64,000 bases of DNA from Gammaproteobacteria bacterium (GCA_009844425.1 VYBN01000017.1:173201-237200); one strand, 5' to 3'. Positions 25,293 through 35,511 are shown, numbered from the stretch's first letter. Numbers and translations: made by a program. The notes: generated from the sequence alone by a model not told the origin.

Positions 25293-26279
25293 ATGGGGAG
25301 TAACGGGTTGTTTCACGTTATCGATACCCGGCAGTTCGACCGGCCGATGCTCGACCGTCTGTGCCGCCTGGCGACCCACATCCGGACTCTCGCGAAATCG
25401 CGATCCGGCGCGCAAACCCTGCAGCGGCTGGCGCCCAACCGCCGCGCGATGCTCTATTTCACGCAGCCTTCCACCCGCACCTTTCTGTCCTTCAACAGCG
25501 CCTGCCATATCCTCGGCATGCAGACCAGCGAAATCCGCAATCCGTCCATCTCCTCGGAGGTGAAGGGCGAGACCTTCGAAGACAGCATCCGCACCTTCAG
25601 TTCGTATGCGGACATCATCATCATGCGCACCCCGGAAGGCGGAAAGGCCGCGCGCGCGGCCGAGCTCATGGACTCCATTCCACGCCCGGTCCCGGTCATC
25701 AACGCCGGCAGCGGTCCCGACCAGCATCCCACCCAGGCCCTGCTGGACATCTACACGCTGGAGCGCAGCTTCGAGAAGCGCGGCGGCATCGACGGCAGGA
25801 CCATCGCCATGATGGGCGACCTGCGCCGCGGCAGGACCGTCCGCTCACTCAGCTACCTGATGAAGAACTACCGGGACGTTCGCCTGCGGTTTGTCGCGCC
25901 GCCGGGTTTCGAGATCAAGCGGGACATCCTCGATCATCTCGACGAGCACGGCGTCGAGTACGCGTGCACCAGCCGGCTGGATGACGTGCTGGGCGACCTG
26001 GACGCGTTGTACGTGACGCGTCTGCAGGAGGAATACGACGAGCAGAACGAATCCGAGACCGCCGATTACGCGTCCTACTCGATCGGTCCCGAACAGCTGC
26101 GGCGTTTTCCTTCCGACGCGATCATCATGCATCCGCTGCCGCGGGGGCCGGAACTCGACCCCGGCATCGACAACGATCCGCGCGTCATGTACTGGCGCCA
26201 GGAACGAAACGGCATGTGGATGCGGGTAGCGCTGTTGGCGGCAATTTTCGACCTGGACGGCGACCTGAATGTGAACTGA
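25293..26279 (+). CDS. pyrB: Aspartate carbamoyltransferase catalytic chain
   Basis: 328 residues. It forms N-carbamoyl-aspartate from carbamoyl phosphate and aspartate in pyrimidine synthesis. Visible sites: QPSTRTFLSF (carbamoyl phosphate), SSEVKGETFEDSIRTFSSYAD (the Lys loop contributed to the neighbouring subunit), HPTQALLDIYTL, and MHPLPRGPELDP. No pyrI or dihydroorotase-like partner is adjacent. The ATG at 25293 overlaps a GGGGAG that could instead serve a TTG start at 25308, so the first five residues are uncertain. The gene is followed by an AT-rich palindrome region. Confidence 0.92.
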   Translation: MGSNGLFHVIDTRQFDRPMLDRLCRLATHIRTLAKSRSGAQTLQRLAPNRRAMLYFTQPSTRTFLSFNSACHILGMQTSEIRNPSISSEVKGETFEDSIRTFSSYADIIIMRTPEGGKAARAAELMDSIPRPVPVINAGSGPDQHPTQALLDIYTLERSFEKRGGIDGRTIAMMGDLRRGRTVRSLSYLMKNYRDVRLRFVAPPGFEIKRDILDHLDEHGVEYACTSRLDDVLGDLDALYVTRLQEEYDEQNESETADYASYSIGPEQLRRFPSDAIIMHPLPRGPELDPGIDNDPRVMYWRQERNGMWMRVALLAAIFDLDGDLNVN

Positions 26280-26281
26280 AC

Positions 26282-26325
26282 GTGATAAAGAAATTAGCTA
26301 TTTCATTTATCACATTGATATCAAT
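26282..26325. promoter_or_regulatory. AT-rich nested palindromes between pyrB and the acylase gene
   Basis: GTGATAAA (26282-26289) and TTTATCAC (26306-26313) are inverted, with GAAAT/ATTTC nested inside, giving a 13-bp stem with one bulge. Directly after comes the perfect palindrome ATTGATATCAAT (26314-26325). This 44-base AT-rich block stands out in its GC-rich surroundings and lies 12 bases before the acylase start. It could be an operator or pyrB terminator. Confidence 0.6.
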
Positions 26326-26336
26326 ATGGTATTAGA

Positions 26337-28736
26337 TTGCTGAAAAAAATCGGAATCGCACTCGTCGCCCTGCTGCTGGTGATTGTCCTGGCCGCAGCCG
26401 CTGGCATCGCCTGGCTCAGGGAGAGCAACATCCCGGACCGTGACCGGGACATCGGCGACGCAGCGGTCCTTGCGATGCTGGACGACAAGGTGCGGGTGAA
26501 GAGGGACCGGCAGGGAGTCCCCTATATCTACGCGGAGACGCTGGCCGACGCCTTGCGCGTTCAGGGTTTCGTCACGTCACAGGACCGCCTGTCGCAAATG
26601 CTGCTGACCCGCGAGCTGATCAACGGCCGTCTGTCGGAGCAGATCGGGGAGGCCGGGCTGCGCAGCGATACGCTGATCCGGGTCATGGGCCTCAACCGCA
26701 TGGGGTCCGTCTGGGCGGCGCAACTCGAATCGCCGAGCCGCGAACTGCATGAATGGTTCCTCGAGGGGGTCAACGCCTACATCGCGACGCAGGCCGACGA
26801 ATTCCCGCTGGCCGTAAGGCTTTCCGGGGAACCGCCGGCGCCGTTCACGCTGGAGGACCTGACGACGCAGTACCTGTTCCTGGCGTTCAACAGCACGGGA
26901 AACTGGCGCACCGAAGTACTCAGCCAGGCGCTGGTCGATCACCTCGGCACGGCGAAGGCGGCGGAAATCTCGATGCTGACGGTCAACCCGGACGACGAGA
27001 GCGAGTGGGCATCGGACTACAGCCTGGCAAAGAACAGCATGCCGGCGGGCGGCCCCGGGAGCTTCCCGGAGCTGCCCGAGCCGGCGGATGGCTCCAACAG
27101 CTGGGCCACATCGGCCCGTCGGTCGGCGGGCGACGCGCCGATCGTGGCCAACGACCCGCACATCGACGTACGCCGCCTGCCCGGCATCTGGCATCCGGTG
27201 GGCCTGATCACACCCGAATGGCGGGCGGTGGGCGCAGCCGGCGCGGGCCTGCCTGGACTGGGTGCGGGGCGCTCCAGCCACGTGGCCTGGGGCATAACCA
27301 ACGCCTATTCCGACGTCGCCGACCTGTTCATCGAGCGCGACGATCCGGACCGGCCGGGACACTACCTGGAAGGGGAACAGTCCGTTCCTTACCGGATCGT
27401 GGAGGAAATCATTCGCATACGCGACCGCAGCGCGCCGGGCGGCTACCGCGAGCATCCCTTGACGATTCGCCATACGCGGCGCGGCCCGGTCATTTCCGAT
27501 CACGGCCTGACCGGAGGCGACGGCCGCGTGTATTCGCTACGCTGGAGTATGGCCGAGAATATCGGCACGCAGGTGGGCATCGAACGCGTGATGCTCGCGC
27601 GCGATACGTTCGAGGCCGCCGAAGTCATTGGACAGATCAACGCGCCATACAACTACACGGTGGGAGACACGAAGGGGAACATAGCGCACTACACGGCCGG
27701 CCAAGCGCCGGTGCGGCGCCGGGGCGACGGAGCGCTGCCCCTTCCCGTCGTGAACGCTGAGGACGACTGGCCGGCTTTCGTCCCGTTTGCCCGGGCGCCC
27801 ACGTACATAAACCCGCCGCGGGGATGGGTCGGCAACGCCAACCACCGCACCGTGAGCGGCGATTTTGACGGGCACTGGACCAGTTACGTTGCGTCCTCCT
27901 GGCGCTACCGGCGCATGCAGGAACTGTTCGGCGGCGAAGGCGCGCTGTCGGATGCCGACCATTGGTCGGCGATCAACGACACGCTCAATCCCATGGCCCG
28001 GGGCCTCGTCCCGGTCATGGTCCGGGTATTGGAAACACAGCCCGACACCCGGGCCGCCGCCGAGATGCTGGCCGACTGGAACTTCCACGACGAGCCGGAG
28101 TTGGCGGCGCCGGCCCTTTTCCAGGCAACGATGGACAGTCTGGTGCGGCGCATTTTCGAGGACGAGCTGGGCGAGGTGCTGGCCCGGCAATACGCACGCG
28201 ACATCTACTACTGGCAGGAGCGCGTGTACCGGATGCTGCTGGCGGGCGAGTGGGAGTGGTTCGACGACATACGCACCGAAGCGGTGGAAAGTCGCGACGA
28301 CCTGTTTCGCGCCGCGGCGCGCGACGCCTGGTCCGAGTTGCAATCGCGACTGGGGCCCGACCCGGCCGCCTGGCGCTGGGGGGACCTTAGCCGGTTCCGG
28401 TTCAGCAATCCATGGGTGCCCGGCGAAATGGCGGACCGGCTGCTGGGCGGCGGGAATTATCCCGGCCGCGGCTCCGGAGAAACGCTGGGCCGGGCGCGCT
28501 TTCCGGGATTCGGAAACTACGACCCCCGGATAATCGACTCACTGCGTTTCGTGGCCGACCTCGGCGATCCCGACAAGGTCCTGGCGGTCATACCCGGCGG
28601 CGTCAGCTCACGCCTGTTCGATCCGCACCTGAACGACCAGCTTCCCGCATGGCTGTCCGGCGATATCGGCTACTGGTGGTTCTCCGACGCCGCCATCGCC
28701 GCCGACGCGCGGCAGGAAATGACGTTCAAGCCGTGA
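26337..28736 (+). CDS. Penicillin/acyl-homoserine-lactone acylase family Ntn hydrolase
   Basis: 799 residues, the usual precursor length for this family. An N-terminal hydrophobic helix (GIALVALLLVIVLAAAAGIAWL) exports it to the periplasm. The alpha region has QGVPYIYAETLADALRVQGFVTSQDRL. After a spacer comes the autocleavage site DG|SNSWA, with Ser253 as the N-terminal nucleophile of the beta chain, then VANDPHI and HVAWGITNAYSD. It would hydrolyse amides (beta-lactam side chains, acyl-homoserine lactones or acyl-peptides). The only in-frame start is TTG 26337 with a weak ribosome-binding site. Its stop overlaps the next gene's GTG, so the acylase and carboxypeptidase are co-translated. Confidence 0.88.
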   Translation: MLKKIGIALVALLLVIVLAAAAGIAWLRESNIPDRDRDIGDAAVLAMLDDKVRVKRDRQGVPYIYAETLADALRVQGFVTSQDRLSQMLLTRELINGRLSEQIGEAGLRSDTLIRVMGLNRMGSVWAAQLESPSRELHEWFLEGVNAYIATQADEFPLAVRLSGEPPAPFTLEDLTTQYLFLAFNSTGNWRTEVLSQALVDHLGTAKAAEISMLTVNPDDESEWASDYSLAKNSMPAGGPGSFPELPEPADGSNSWATSARRSAGDAPIVANDPHIDVRRLPGIWHPVGLITPEWRAVGAAGAGLPGLGAGRSSHVAWGITNAYSDVADLFIERDDPDRPGHYLEGEQSVPYRIVEEIIRIRDRSAPGGYREHPLTIRHTRRGPVISDHGLTGGDGRVYSLRWSMAENIGTQVGIERVMLARDTFEAAEVIGQINAPYNYTVGDTKGNIAHYTAGQAPVRRRGDGALPLPVVNAEDDWPAFVPFARAPTYINPPRGWVGNANHRTVSGDFDGHWTSYVASSWRYRRMQELFGGEGALSDADHWSAINDTLNPMARGLVPVMVRVLETQPDTRAAAEMLADWNFHDEPELAAPALFQATMDSLVRRIFEDELGEVLARQYARDIYYWQERVYRMLLAGEWEWFDDIRTEAVESRDDLFRAAARDAWSELQSRLGPDPAAWRWGDLSRFRFSNPWVPGEMADRLLGGGNYPGRGSGETLGRARFPGFGNYDPRIIDSLRFVADLGDPDKVLAVIPGGVSSRLFDPHLNDQLPAWLSGDIGYWWFSDAAIAADARQEMTFKP

Positions 28737-29944
28737 AGCGCTTCCCGACACTTGCCGCAGGCGTCGCCTGCCTATTGGCCACGGCTCCCCTCGCGTACGC
28801 GCAGGATGCCGCCGGCGAACTGCCCTGCGACACCGGCCTGTACGAAATCAGCGCGGACCACGAAGGCGCGCGCGCCAACGCCTGCCGGGTCTTCAATCCG
28901 CGCGGCGTGATCCTGACCATTGATCCGGAGGACCCGCCCCCGATCAACCCCAGCCCCTGGTTCGGGTTCCACGTTCGCCCCAGGAACGCGAACGAGCAGG
29001 GCACCGTCGTGGTCACGCTGCGCTACTCCACCAGCCGGCACCGCTACGCGCCCAGGACCAGCGTTGACGGGCGGGAGTGGACCCCGCTGCCGGAGCGCCA
29101 ATGGCTGGTCCACGAAGACGGCCGCGCGACCATGGAACTCAAACCCGGCGCGGAGGGGCTGTTCGTTTCCGCGCAGGAGAACCTCGGACTGGACTTCTAC
29201 GCGGAGTGGCGCCGCAGCTCGGCCGAGCGCTTCGACAGGCTTCAATGGCGCATTATCGGCGAATCGCGTGGAGGACGCCCGATTTTCGCGTCCGAGACCG
29301 CTCCCGACGCGGTCCGCTACCTGCTTTTCATCGGCCGGCAGCACCCGCCAGAAATCCCAGGCGCCCTGATGTTCAAAGCCTTTGCCGAACGGCTGCTCGA
29401 GGACCGCTCAGTAGCCTGCGACGACCCTTCCTCGGCGAAGTGTGCGTTCTATTCCGGCCACAGCCTTGTCTTCATACCCAACCTCAATCCCGACGGGGTC
29501 GCCCTGGGTCACTGGCGGCACAACCTCGAAGGGACCGATCTGAACCGCGACTGGGGGACTTTTGCGCAGCCCGAGACGCGGGCCGTACGGGACCTGGTCG
29601 ACTCGCTGGAGGACAGCGGAAAAACAATCGCGGTCATGCTGGACTTCCACGCGACCTGGAGAAACGTCTTCTATGTTCCGACCCTTGAGGATAAGACCCA
29701 CCCGCCGGCGTTCGCCACCCGCTGGCTGCGCCTGGCCCGGGCAAGCGGGTCCGCGTACGAGTTTGAACAGGCGCCGCGATCCTCGGAAAACACCACGATT
29801 GCCAAAAACTACTTCTATCGCCGGTTCGGCGTGCCGGCAATCACGGTAGAGACGGGCGACGACACCTCCCGGGACGAGATCGCTTCCACGGCCCGCGTCC
29901 TGGCGGACGCGCTGGTGCAAGTCCTGGGCGGCGGGAACGGCTAG
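28733..29944 (+). CDS. Exported M14-family zinc carboxypeptidase
   Basis: 403 residues from GTG 28733, which overlaps the acylase TGA. A signal peptide (RFPTLAAGVACLLATAPLAYAQ) precedes an N-terminal beta-rich domain like that of cytosolic carboxypeptidases, then the catalytic domain. The zinc ligands are His204 and Glu207 (RQHPPE) and His306 (MLDFHATW). NLNPDG and TDLNRDW supply the substrate-binding Asn-Arg, and Glu373 (TVETGDD) is the general base. It removes C-terminal residues from peptides in the periplasm. Linked to an acylase and a TonB receptor, it may belong to a peptide or acyl-amino-acid scavenging operon. Confidence 0.85.
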   Translation: MKRFPTLAAGVACLLATAPLAYAQDAAGELPCDTGLYEISADHEGARANACRVFNPRGVILTIDPEDPPPINPSPWFGFHVRPRNANEQGTVVVTLRYSTSRHRYAPRTSVDGREWTPLPERQWLVHEDGRATMELKPGAEGLFVSAQENLGLDFYAEWRRSSAERFDRLQWRIIGESRGGRPIFASETAPDAVRYLLFIGRQHPPEIPGALMFKAFAERLLEDRSVACDDPSSAKCAFYSGHSLVFIPNLNPDGVALGHWRHNLEGTDLNRDWGTFAQPETRAVRDLVDSLEDSGKTIAVMLDFHATWRNVFYVPTLEDKTHPPAFATRWLRLARASGSAYEFEQAPRSSENTTIAKNYFYRRFGVPAITVETGDDTSRDEIASTARVLADALVQVLGGGNG

Positions 29945-29975
29945 AATTCGCGGACTTTTGTGAGGAGTAGGTCTC

Positions 29976-32963
29976 ATGCGGAAACGCAGGCATTTCGCGA
30001 TCGCGACGGCATTTTCCCTGTTCTTTGCCGGCAGCATGGCCGGATTGGCCCAGGAGGCCGGGGAAGGACAGGCGGAAGAACAGGAAATCGAGGAAATCGT
30101 CGTAACCGGCAGCCACATCAAGGGCGCCAACATTACCGGCGCATTGCCCGTGTCCGTGATCAGTTCGGAAGAGATCGAGGCCATGGGCGTCGATTCGGGC
30201 GACGAGCTGCTGCAGTTCATACCCGAACAGGGGCAGAACTTCTTCAGCGAAGCCGAGAACATCAGCGGCGGCGTGAATTCCGCCCGGGGGGACATCGGAG
30301 CCTTCAATCTGCGCAGCCTGGGCACGGGCAACACGCTTGTGCTGCTGAACGGGCGGCGGATGGTCAACGCCGCCAGCTACCAGACCGAGGAAGTGGGCGG
30401 CAGCTTCGTGCCGGTCAACACGGTCAACGCCAATACCCTGCCGGTATACGGCGTCGATCGCGTCGAGATCCTCAAGGACGGCGCCTCGGCCCTGTACGGC
30501 GCCGACGCCGTGGCCGGTGTCGTCAATCACGTGCTCAGGACCGACCGGGAGGGCATACGGGTCTATGCCCGTTACGGCTGGTATGACGAGCTGAGCCGCA
30601 AGACCAACCGCATTTCGCTGGAATGGGGCGATTTCTTCAACCAGGGCCGCACGCACATCGGGATCACGGCGGACTACTACCTGCGCGACCGCGTCAGCGC
30701 CAGCGAAGACGAGCGCTGGGCGGACGCCGATTTCCGGCGACGCGTTCCGGACGACTCCCCGTGGGCGGGCGATACGCGTTTTCGCAATAACAGCGCCAAT
30801 TCGATCTATGGGCAGTACGACGTGCGCGTCAGCGCAAGCAGCGTCGGCCTGCGCAACACGCTGACCGACAGCGTCGGCGAATTCGAGACCTTCCCGGCCG
30901 GCCACGAGGATTGCGACTGGGACCTGGGCTACGGGACCTGCGGCGCCATCGACGGAAACGGAACGTATCGGCACAACCTGAACGCCACGCGCGATCTTTC
31001 CTCCGACCTCAAGCGCGGCAACGTGTTCGTGTTCGTCAATCACGATTTCGGCAACGGCCTGGAGAGCTTTTCGGAACTGCACTACTACGCCTCGGACACC
31101 CACATGTACCGTCATGCCTCGGCGCCGTTCAGCACGGTCAAGCTGAGGGTGGGGCCGCAGAACTACTACAACCCCTTCGGTCCCTGCGGCTCGCCCAATC
31201 GTCTTCCGGAATCCGTGATTCCGCGCGTTCCCTGCGAGGGCCTGGAACTCGAGATCGACAACTACCGATTCACGGAGGTGCCGCGGATCGTCGAGAACGA
31301 CGGCAGCGTCGTGCGCGTACTTCAGGGCCTGCGGGGCGAGGCCGGCCGTTGGGACTGGGAAGGCGCGGTGCTCTGGTCGCGCGCCGAGCGGGAGGACCTG
31401 ACCCGCAACCGCGTTTCCAACCTGCTGATGGCGGAAGCCCTGTTCGATCCGACTCCCAATGCGTACAACCCGTTCAGCGGCGGCGTGGACAACAACATCG
31501 AGCGCGCTCTTGTGGACGTCTACAGAAACAACGAGATGACGCTGTTCCTGTCGGACCTCAAGGTCTCGACCAGCGAACTGTTCAGGCTTCCCTGGGGGCC
31601 GGCGGGCGGCCTCGCCGGCGTGGAATTCCGACGCGAGTCCTTCGAAGACGACCGCGACCCGCGGCTGGACGGCACGATCGTGTTCACCGACTACCAGGGC
31701 GACACCTACCCCTATGTGTCCGACGTGGTCAATTCCAGCCCGACCCCGGACGGCTCCGGCGACCGCAACGTGACTTCACTGTTTACCGAATTGCAGCTGC
31801 CCCTGATGAACAACATCGACGTGCAGCTTGCCGCGCGGTACGAGAATTTTTCCGACGTCGGGAGCACGGTGGTGGGCAAGGTTGCCGCAGGCTGGCAGAT
31901 TTCGCCGACATTTCTCCTGCGGGCGTCCTGGTCGGAAGCGTTCCGGGCGCCAAACCTGGTCACGATCAACGAGGACATCGTCGCTCGTCAGAACACCCGC
32001 AACGACTATGCCTGCATCTATGCAGCCGAGAACGGCGGCGACCCCGATCAGGATACGCTGGATTGCCGCAACAGCACCCAGCGGATCGCGCAGGGGAGCG
32101 GGCTGCTGGAACCTGAGCGCTCCGACAACTATTCGATCGGCATCGCCATCCAGCCCATGGACACGCTGACGCTCACGGTGGACTTGTGGTCCATCAAAAA
32201 GGAAGACACCATCGGCCTGCTGGGCGAAGAGAACCACACCGTGCTGGACTTGCTTACGCGCCTGAGAAGCGGTCCCGGCAACTGCGGCGGCGAATTCAAC
32301 CCGGCGGTTGTGCGCGAAACGGAAGTCGCCGAGGACGAGGCGGCGATATACTAGGCCGCGGGCATTTGCCCGGCGGGACTAATCCGCTACATCGACGACA
32401 AGTACGTGAACCTGGATACGCGCACGCTGCGGGGTTGGGACGTGAGCCTTCGCTACGCGCTCGAAACGCGGGTGGGCGACTTCAACCTGACCTACCTGGC
32501 TTCTTTCCTGACCAAGTTCGACCAGGTGCCGGGCGGGCAGGCCGCCGAACTCGTTGCCGCCAAGGATGAGGGCCTGATTCCGGCGAGCATTCCGGTGGCC
32601 GGTTTCGCCGATCTGCTGCAGAAGGACGGCAACCAGAAGGCCCGCCATACGCTGTTTCTCAGCTGGCGGCGAGACCCGCTGCGCATAGCGCTTTCAGGCC
32701 GCAATATCGGGACTTTCTACCAGAACTCGCTGACCCTGAACGACGGGCAGTTGTACTGGATTCCGGCGGTTACGACCTGGAACGCCACATTCGACTACAA
32801 CTGGGAACTGGCGGATCGGGACTGGCGGCTGCGGCTGGGCGTGAATAACGTGTTCGACAAGCGGGCGCCCCTGGCGGACCGTTTCTTCGGTTACTTTGCC
32901 GATGCGCACCGCGACTTCGGGCGCAACTATTACCTGCAACTACGGGTATCGCAGGACGACTGA
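29976..32963 (+). pseudogene. TonB-dependent receptor interrupted by one in-frame TAG
   Basis: The frame runs 995 codons with a single stop at 32352-32354. The upstream 792 residues have a signal peptide, EIEEIVVTGSHIKGANITGALPV, plug motifs (NLRSLGTGNTLVLLNGRRMV, VDRVEILKDGASALYGADAV) and most of a barrel. The downstream part, in the same frame (CPAGLIRYIDDKYVNLDTR to NYYLQLRVSQDD), holds the last strands and terminal segment. No frameshift is needed: one base change restores the gene. The barrel cannot close without the lost part, so the product is probably inactive unless the stop is read through or is a sequence error. The gene follows the acylase and carboxypeptidase by 31 bases. Confidence 0.88.
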
Positions 32964-33000
32964 CCTCCGGGAACGAGGGCGTCCCGCGCTCGTCGCGCAA

Positions 33001-33020
33001 CCGAAGCCTCCGCGGTTCGG
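33001..33020. terminator. Candidate bidirectional terminator hairpin
   Basis: CCGAAGCC pairs with GGTTCGG across a short loop (7 bp with one bulge) between the convergent TonB receptor and ATPase genes. No U tract is present on either side, so the call is weak. Confidence 0.35.
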
Positions 33021-33029
33021 CTCTGGCGG

Positions 33030-33878
33030 CTACGTGCCGCGGGCACTGATGGCGTCCGCCACCAGGTCCACGAAGTCCGCTTCGGTGCGGACGCCCTGCG
33101 CGTCCCGGGCGGGCACCGTGTAGCCGTGCTCCCTGGCCACGGCGGCATACAGGGGCCGGCGGTGGGCGATCAAGCGGGGAAAGGCCCATAGCGTGAAATC
33201 GTCGGGCGAGGCTTTCTCTATATCGTCGAGATTCTGCTCCTTCAGGAATTCAGGCAGCGAACGCTCGAGGAATTCGGGCGAGTAATACATCGGCTTGGGT
33301 TCCTCGCGGGCGCGCTCCACCAGCTTTTCCTCGTCCTGCGCCGAGGCCTCGAGGTACAGAATCACGGTGTTGTCGATCATAGTCCTGAGCGCATTCCTGT
33401 CGTCCAGTTCGCATATGCTGCCGCCGGCGTCGTTCACGAAATGCAAGTAGCCGTAGATGCGCTCGGCTTTCTCGATGAACGAGGCCACGTCGCGCATCGC
33501 CCTGACTTCCGCGTCGAGGTGCAGTTCCTGGCGGCGCCGGAATTCCTTCAGCGGCAGACCGCCCCGGGCGGGATCGCCGAGCCTGCCCAGGAAGGTGGAG
33601 ATGGGCCGCAGGTTGTGCACGGTGATGTTGCTCTCGATGTAAATGGAATCGCTGCGGAGCAGGTCGCGGAGAAAGGGGACTTCCATGGCGCGCAGCTTGA
33701 TGTTGTCGAGTATCGGCTCGCGCAGATACTGGGTGCCGATTCGGTAGTCGCCGGAATAGATGAACCAGCGGGTCGCGGGCAGGCGGTTGGCGAGCACCGT
33801 CTTGCCCACGCCGGACATGCCCATCAGGGTGACGGACTTGCGCGGCGCATTTCTGAACTCTTCTGCCGACATTCGCAT
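33030..33878 (-). CDS. P-loop ATPase/nucleotide kinase-like protein
   Basis: 282 residues from ATG 33878; ATG 33872 is equally possible, and the longer upstream frame overlaps the divergent peroxiredoxin gene and is rejected. Walker A is TLMGMSGVGKTVLANRL near residue 25. SIYIESNITVHNL and VNDAGGSICEL may include the switch region, and the C-terminal half is helical and rich in charged residues. I recall this as a conserved proteobacterial ATPase family without a known role. It reads convergently to the broken TonB receptor and divergently from the peroxiredoxin. Confidence 0.6.
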   Translation of the reverse strand: MRMSAEEFRNAPRKSVTLMGMSGVGKTVLANRLPATRWFIYSGDYRIGTQYLREPILDNIKLRAMEVPFLRDLLRSDSIYIESNITVHNLRPISTFLGRLGDPARGGLPLKEFRRRQELHLDAEVRAMRDVASFIEKAERIYGYLHFVNDAGGSICELDDRNALRTMIDNTVILYLEASAQDEEKLVERAREEPKPMYYSPEFLERSLPEFLKEQNLDDIEKASPDDFTLWAFPRLIAHRRPLYAAVAREHGYTVPARDAQGVRTEADFVDLVADAISARGT

Positions 33879-33999
33879 GGCGCGATTGTATGCGCTGCGT
33901 CGCGCGCGGCACGCATCGGGATCAGCCCTGATGCCTTTGGCGCAGCTCGGTTGCTGGATTAGAATATCGCTTCTTTTTTTGGCTTCCGGGAGGACCAGT

Positions 34000-34482
34000 A
34001 TGAGTATCGAAAAAGGGCAGGCGATGCCCGAAGGGGTCTTCGGCGTCATGACAGAAGGCGGACCGGGCCGGATCACCACCGGCGAGTTGTTTTCAGGCAA
34101 GAAGGTGGTCCTGTTTTCGGTACCGGGCGCGTTCACGCCCACCTGCTCGAATGAGCACCTTCCCGGCTACGTAAACAACGCCGGCGACCTGCAGGCCAAG
34201 GGCGTCGACCAGATCGCGTGCATGGCGGTCAACGATGTGTTCGTGATGGACGCCTGGGGCCGTTCCGCCGGCGCGGGCGATTCGGTCCTGATGCTGGCCG
34301 ACGGCAACGGTGACTACACGCGGGCGCTGGGCCTGGAGCTGGATGCTTCCGGGTTCGGCATGGGCATGCGCGGACAGCGTTTCTCCATCGTGGTCGACGA
34401 CGGGGTCGTCACGGAACTCAACCTGGAGAACGGCGGGGGCCTGAGCTGCTCTTCGGCCGAGACCGCACTCGAACAGCTTTGA
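34000..34482 (+). CDS. Peroxiredoxin (Prx5/thiol-specific type)
   Basis: 160 residues. The peroxidatic Cys49 lies in VPGAFTPTCSNEHLPGY, the Prx5 signature, with the Arg contributed by GMRGQRFSIVVDDG. A second Cys (Cys150) near the C-terminus could be the resolving residue. It reduces hydroperoxides in the cytoplasm using thioredoxin or glutaredoxin. ATG 34000 is supported by GGGAGGA. Its TGA overlaps the TTG start of the reductase that follows, so the two are co-translated. TAGAAT at 33960-33965 may be the -10 element. Confidence 0.92.
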   Translation: MSIEKGQAMPEGVFGVMTEGGPGRITTGELFSGKKVVLFSVPGAFTPTCSNEHLPGYVNNAGDLQAKGVDQIACMAVNDVFVMDAWGRSAGAGDSVLMLADGNGDYTRALGLELDASGFGMGMRGQRFSIVVDDGVVTELNLENGGGLSCSSAETALEQL

Positions 34483-35498
34483 GTCAGGACATCCCGGAAA
34501 CCCGGCGGCAGATACTGCTCCGCCGCTACCCCGAGGGCGTACCGGAGACGTCCGATTTCGAGCTTGCCCAGGGGCCGGTGCCGCGGCCCGGGGAAGGCGA
34601 ATTCCTTTCCCGCACCCTGTACCTCTCGCTGGACCCCTATCTGCGAGGAGTGATCTCCGGCCGTCACCTTTACGCCGAGAGGGTGCAACCGGGGGACGTC
34701 ATGCCCGGGCGAACGGTCGCGCAAGTGGTCGAATCCCGCCACCCGGACTTCGCTCCCGGCGACATCGCGGTCTGCTCCAACGGCTGGCAGGAATACGGGC
34801 TCAGCGCCGGCGCTATCGACCTCAGGAAACTGGACCCGGAAGCGGCGCCCGTCAGCACGGGAATAGGAATTCTGGGCATGCCGGGGCTGACCGCCTGGGC
34901 CGGACTCCTGCACCTCGGTGAACCCATCCCGGGCGAAACGGTACTGGTGTCGGCGGCATGCGGCCCCGTGGGCTGCATGGTGGGCCAGTTGGCGCGCATT
35001 GCCGGCTGCCGGGCGGTCGGGATCGCCGGCGGCCCCGAAAAGTGCGCCATCGTGAAGGACGAGTTCGGATTCGCGGAATGCGTCGATTACAAGACCGGCG
35101 AGCTGGGCGAGAAGCTGAAGGCCGCCTGCCCGGACGGGATCGACGTGTACTTCGACAACGTCGGCGGCGATGTGCTGACCGCGGCCATGGCCAATCTTGC
35201 CCAGGGCGCGAGGGTCGTGCTGTGCGGAATGATGAGCGGCTACAACAACACCGGGCCGCCGCCCCCGGGGCCCAGCCTGATTCCACTGGTCATGGCCCGC
35301 GCGACAGTCCGGGGACTGGTCGTCTATGACCATGAAGACAAGCAGCAGGACTTTCTGCGGGCATGTATGCGCTGGTTGCAGGAAGGACGGATCCGCTACC
35401 GCGAGGACATCGCCGAAGGCATCGAAAAGGCCCCTGAGGCGTTCTGCCGGCTGATGCGCGGCAAGAACGTCGGCAAGGCGCTGGTGCAGTTCGCCTAA
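34479..35498 (+). CDS. NADP-dependent oxidoreductase, MDR/CurA-like
   Basis: 339 residues of the zinc-free medium-chain reductase group (leukotriene B4 dehydrogenase, CurA, YncB). Landmarks are RTLYLSLDPYLRG near residue 45, MPGLTAWAGLLHLGEP, the coenzyme motif AACGPVGCMVGQLARIAGC, GGPEKC for NADP phosphate, and FDNVGGDVLTAAM. It reduces activated C=C bonds of enones. The start is TTG overlapping the previous stop. Pairing with a peroxiredoxin suggests clearing of lipid-peroxidation aldehydes, an inference from context. Confidence 0.88.
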   Translation: MSQDIPETRRQILLRRYPEGVPETSDFELAQGPVPRPGEGEFLSRTLYLSLDPYLRGVISGRHLYAERVQPGDVMPGRTVAQVVESRHPDFAPGDIAVCSNGWQEYGLSAGAIDLRKLDPEAAPVSTGIGILGMPGLTAWAGLLHLGEPIPGETVLVSAACGPVGCMVGQLARIAGCRAVGIAGGPEKCAIVKDEFGFAECVDYKTGELGEKLKAACPDGIDVYFDNVGGDVLTAAMANLAQGARVVLCGMMSGYNNTGPPPPGPSLIPLVMARATVRGLVVYDHEDKQQDFLRACMRWLQEGRIRYREDIAEGIEKAPEAFCRLMRGKNVGKALVQFA

Positions 35499-35511
35499 GC
35501 TTGCGCCTGCC

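Noticed and set aside
26337..26340. Possible ATG start at 26326 for the acylase
   Set aside because: It is out of frame and meets a stop after a few codons; TTG 26337 is the only in-frame start before the export helix.
28412..28732. N-terminal extension of the carboxypeptidase
   Set aside because: It overlaps the acylase in another frame; GTG 28733 gives a clean signal peptide.
33879..34142. Upstream extension of the ATPase frame
   Set aside because: It runs antisense into the peroxiredoxin gene; the Met at 33878 precedes the conserved part.
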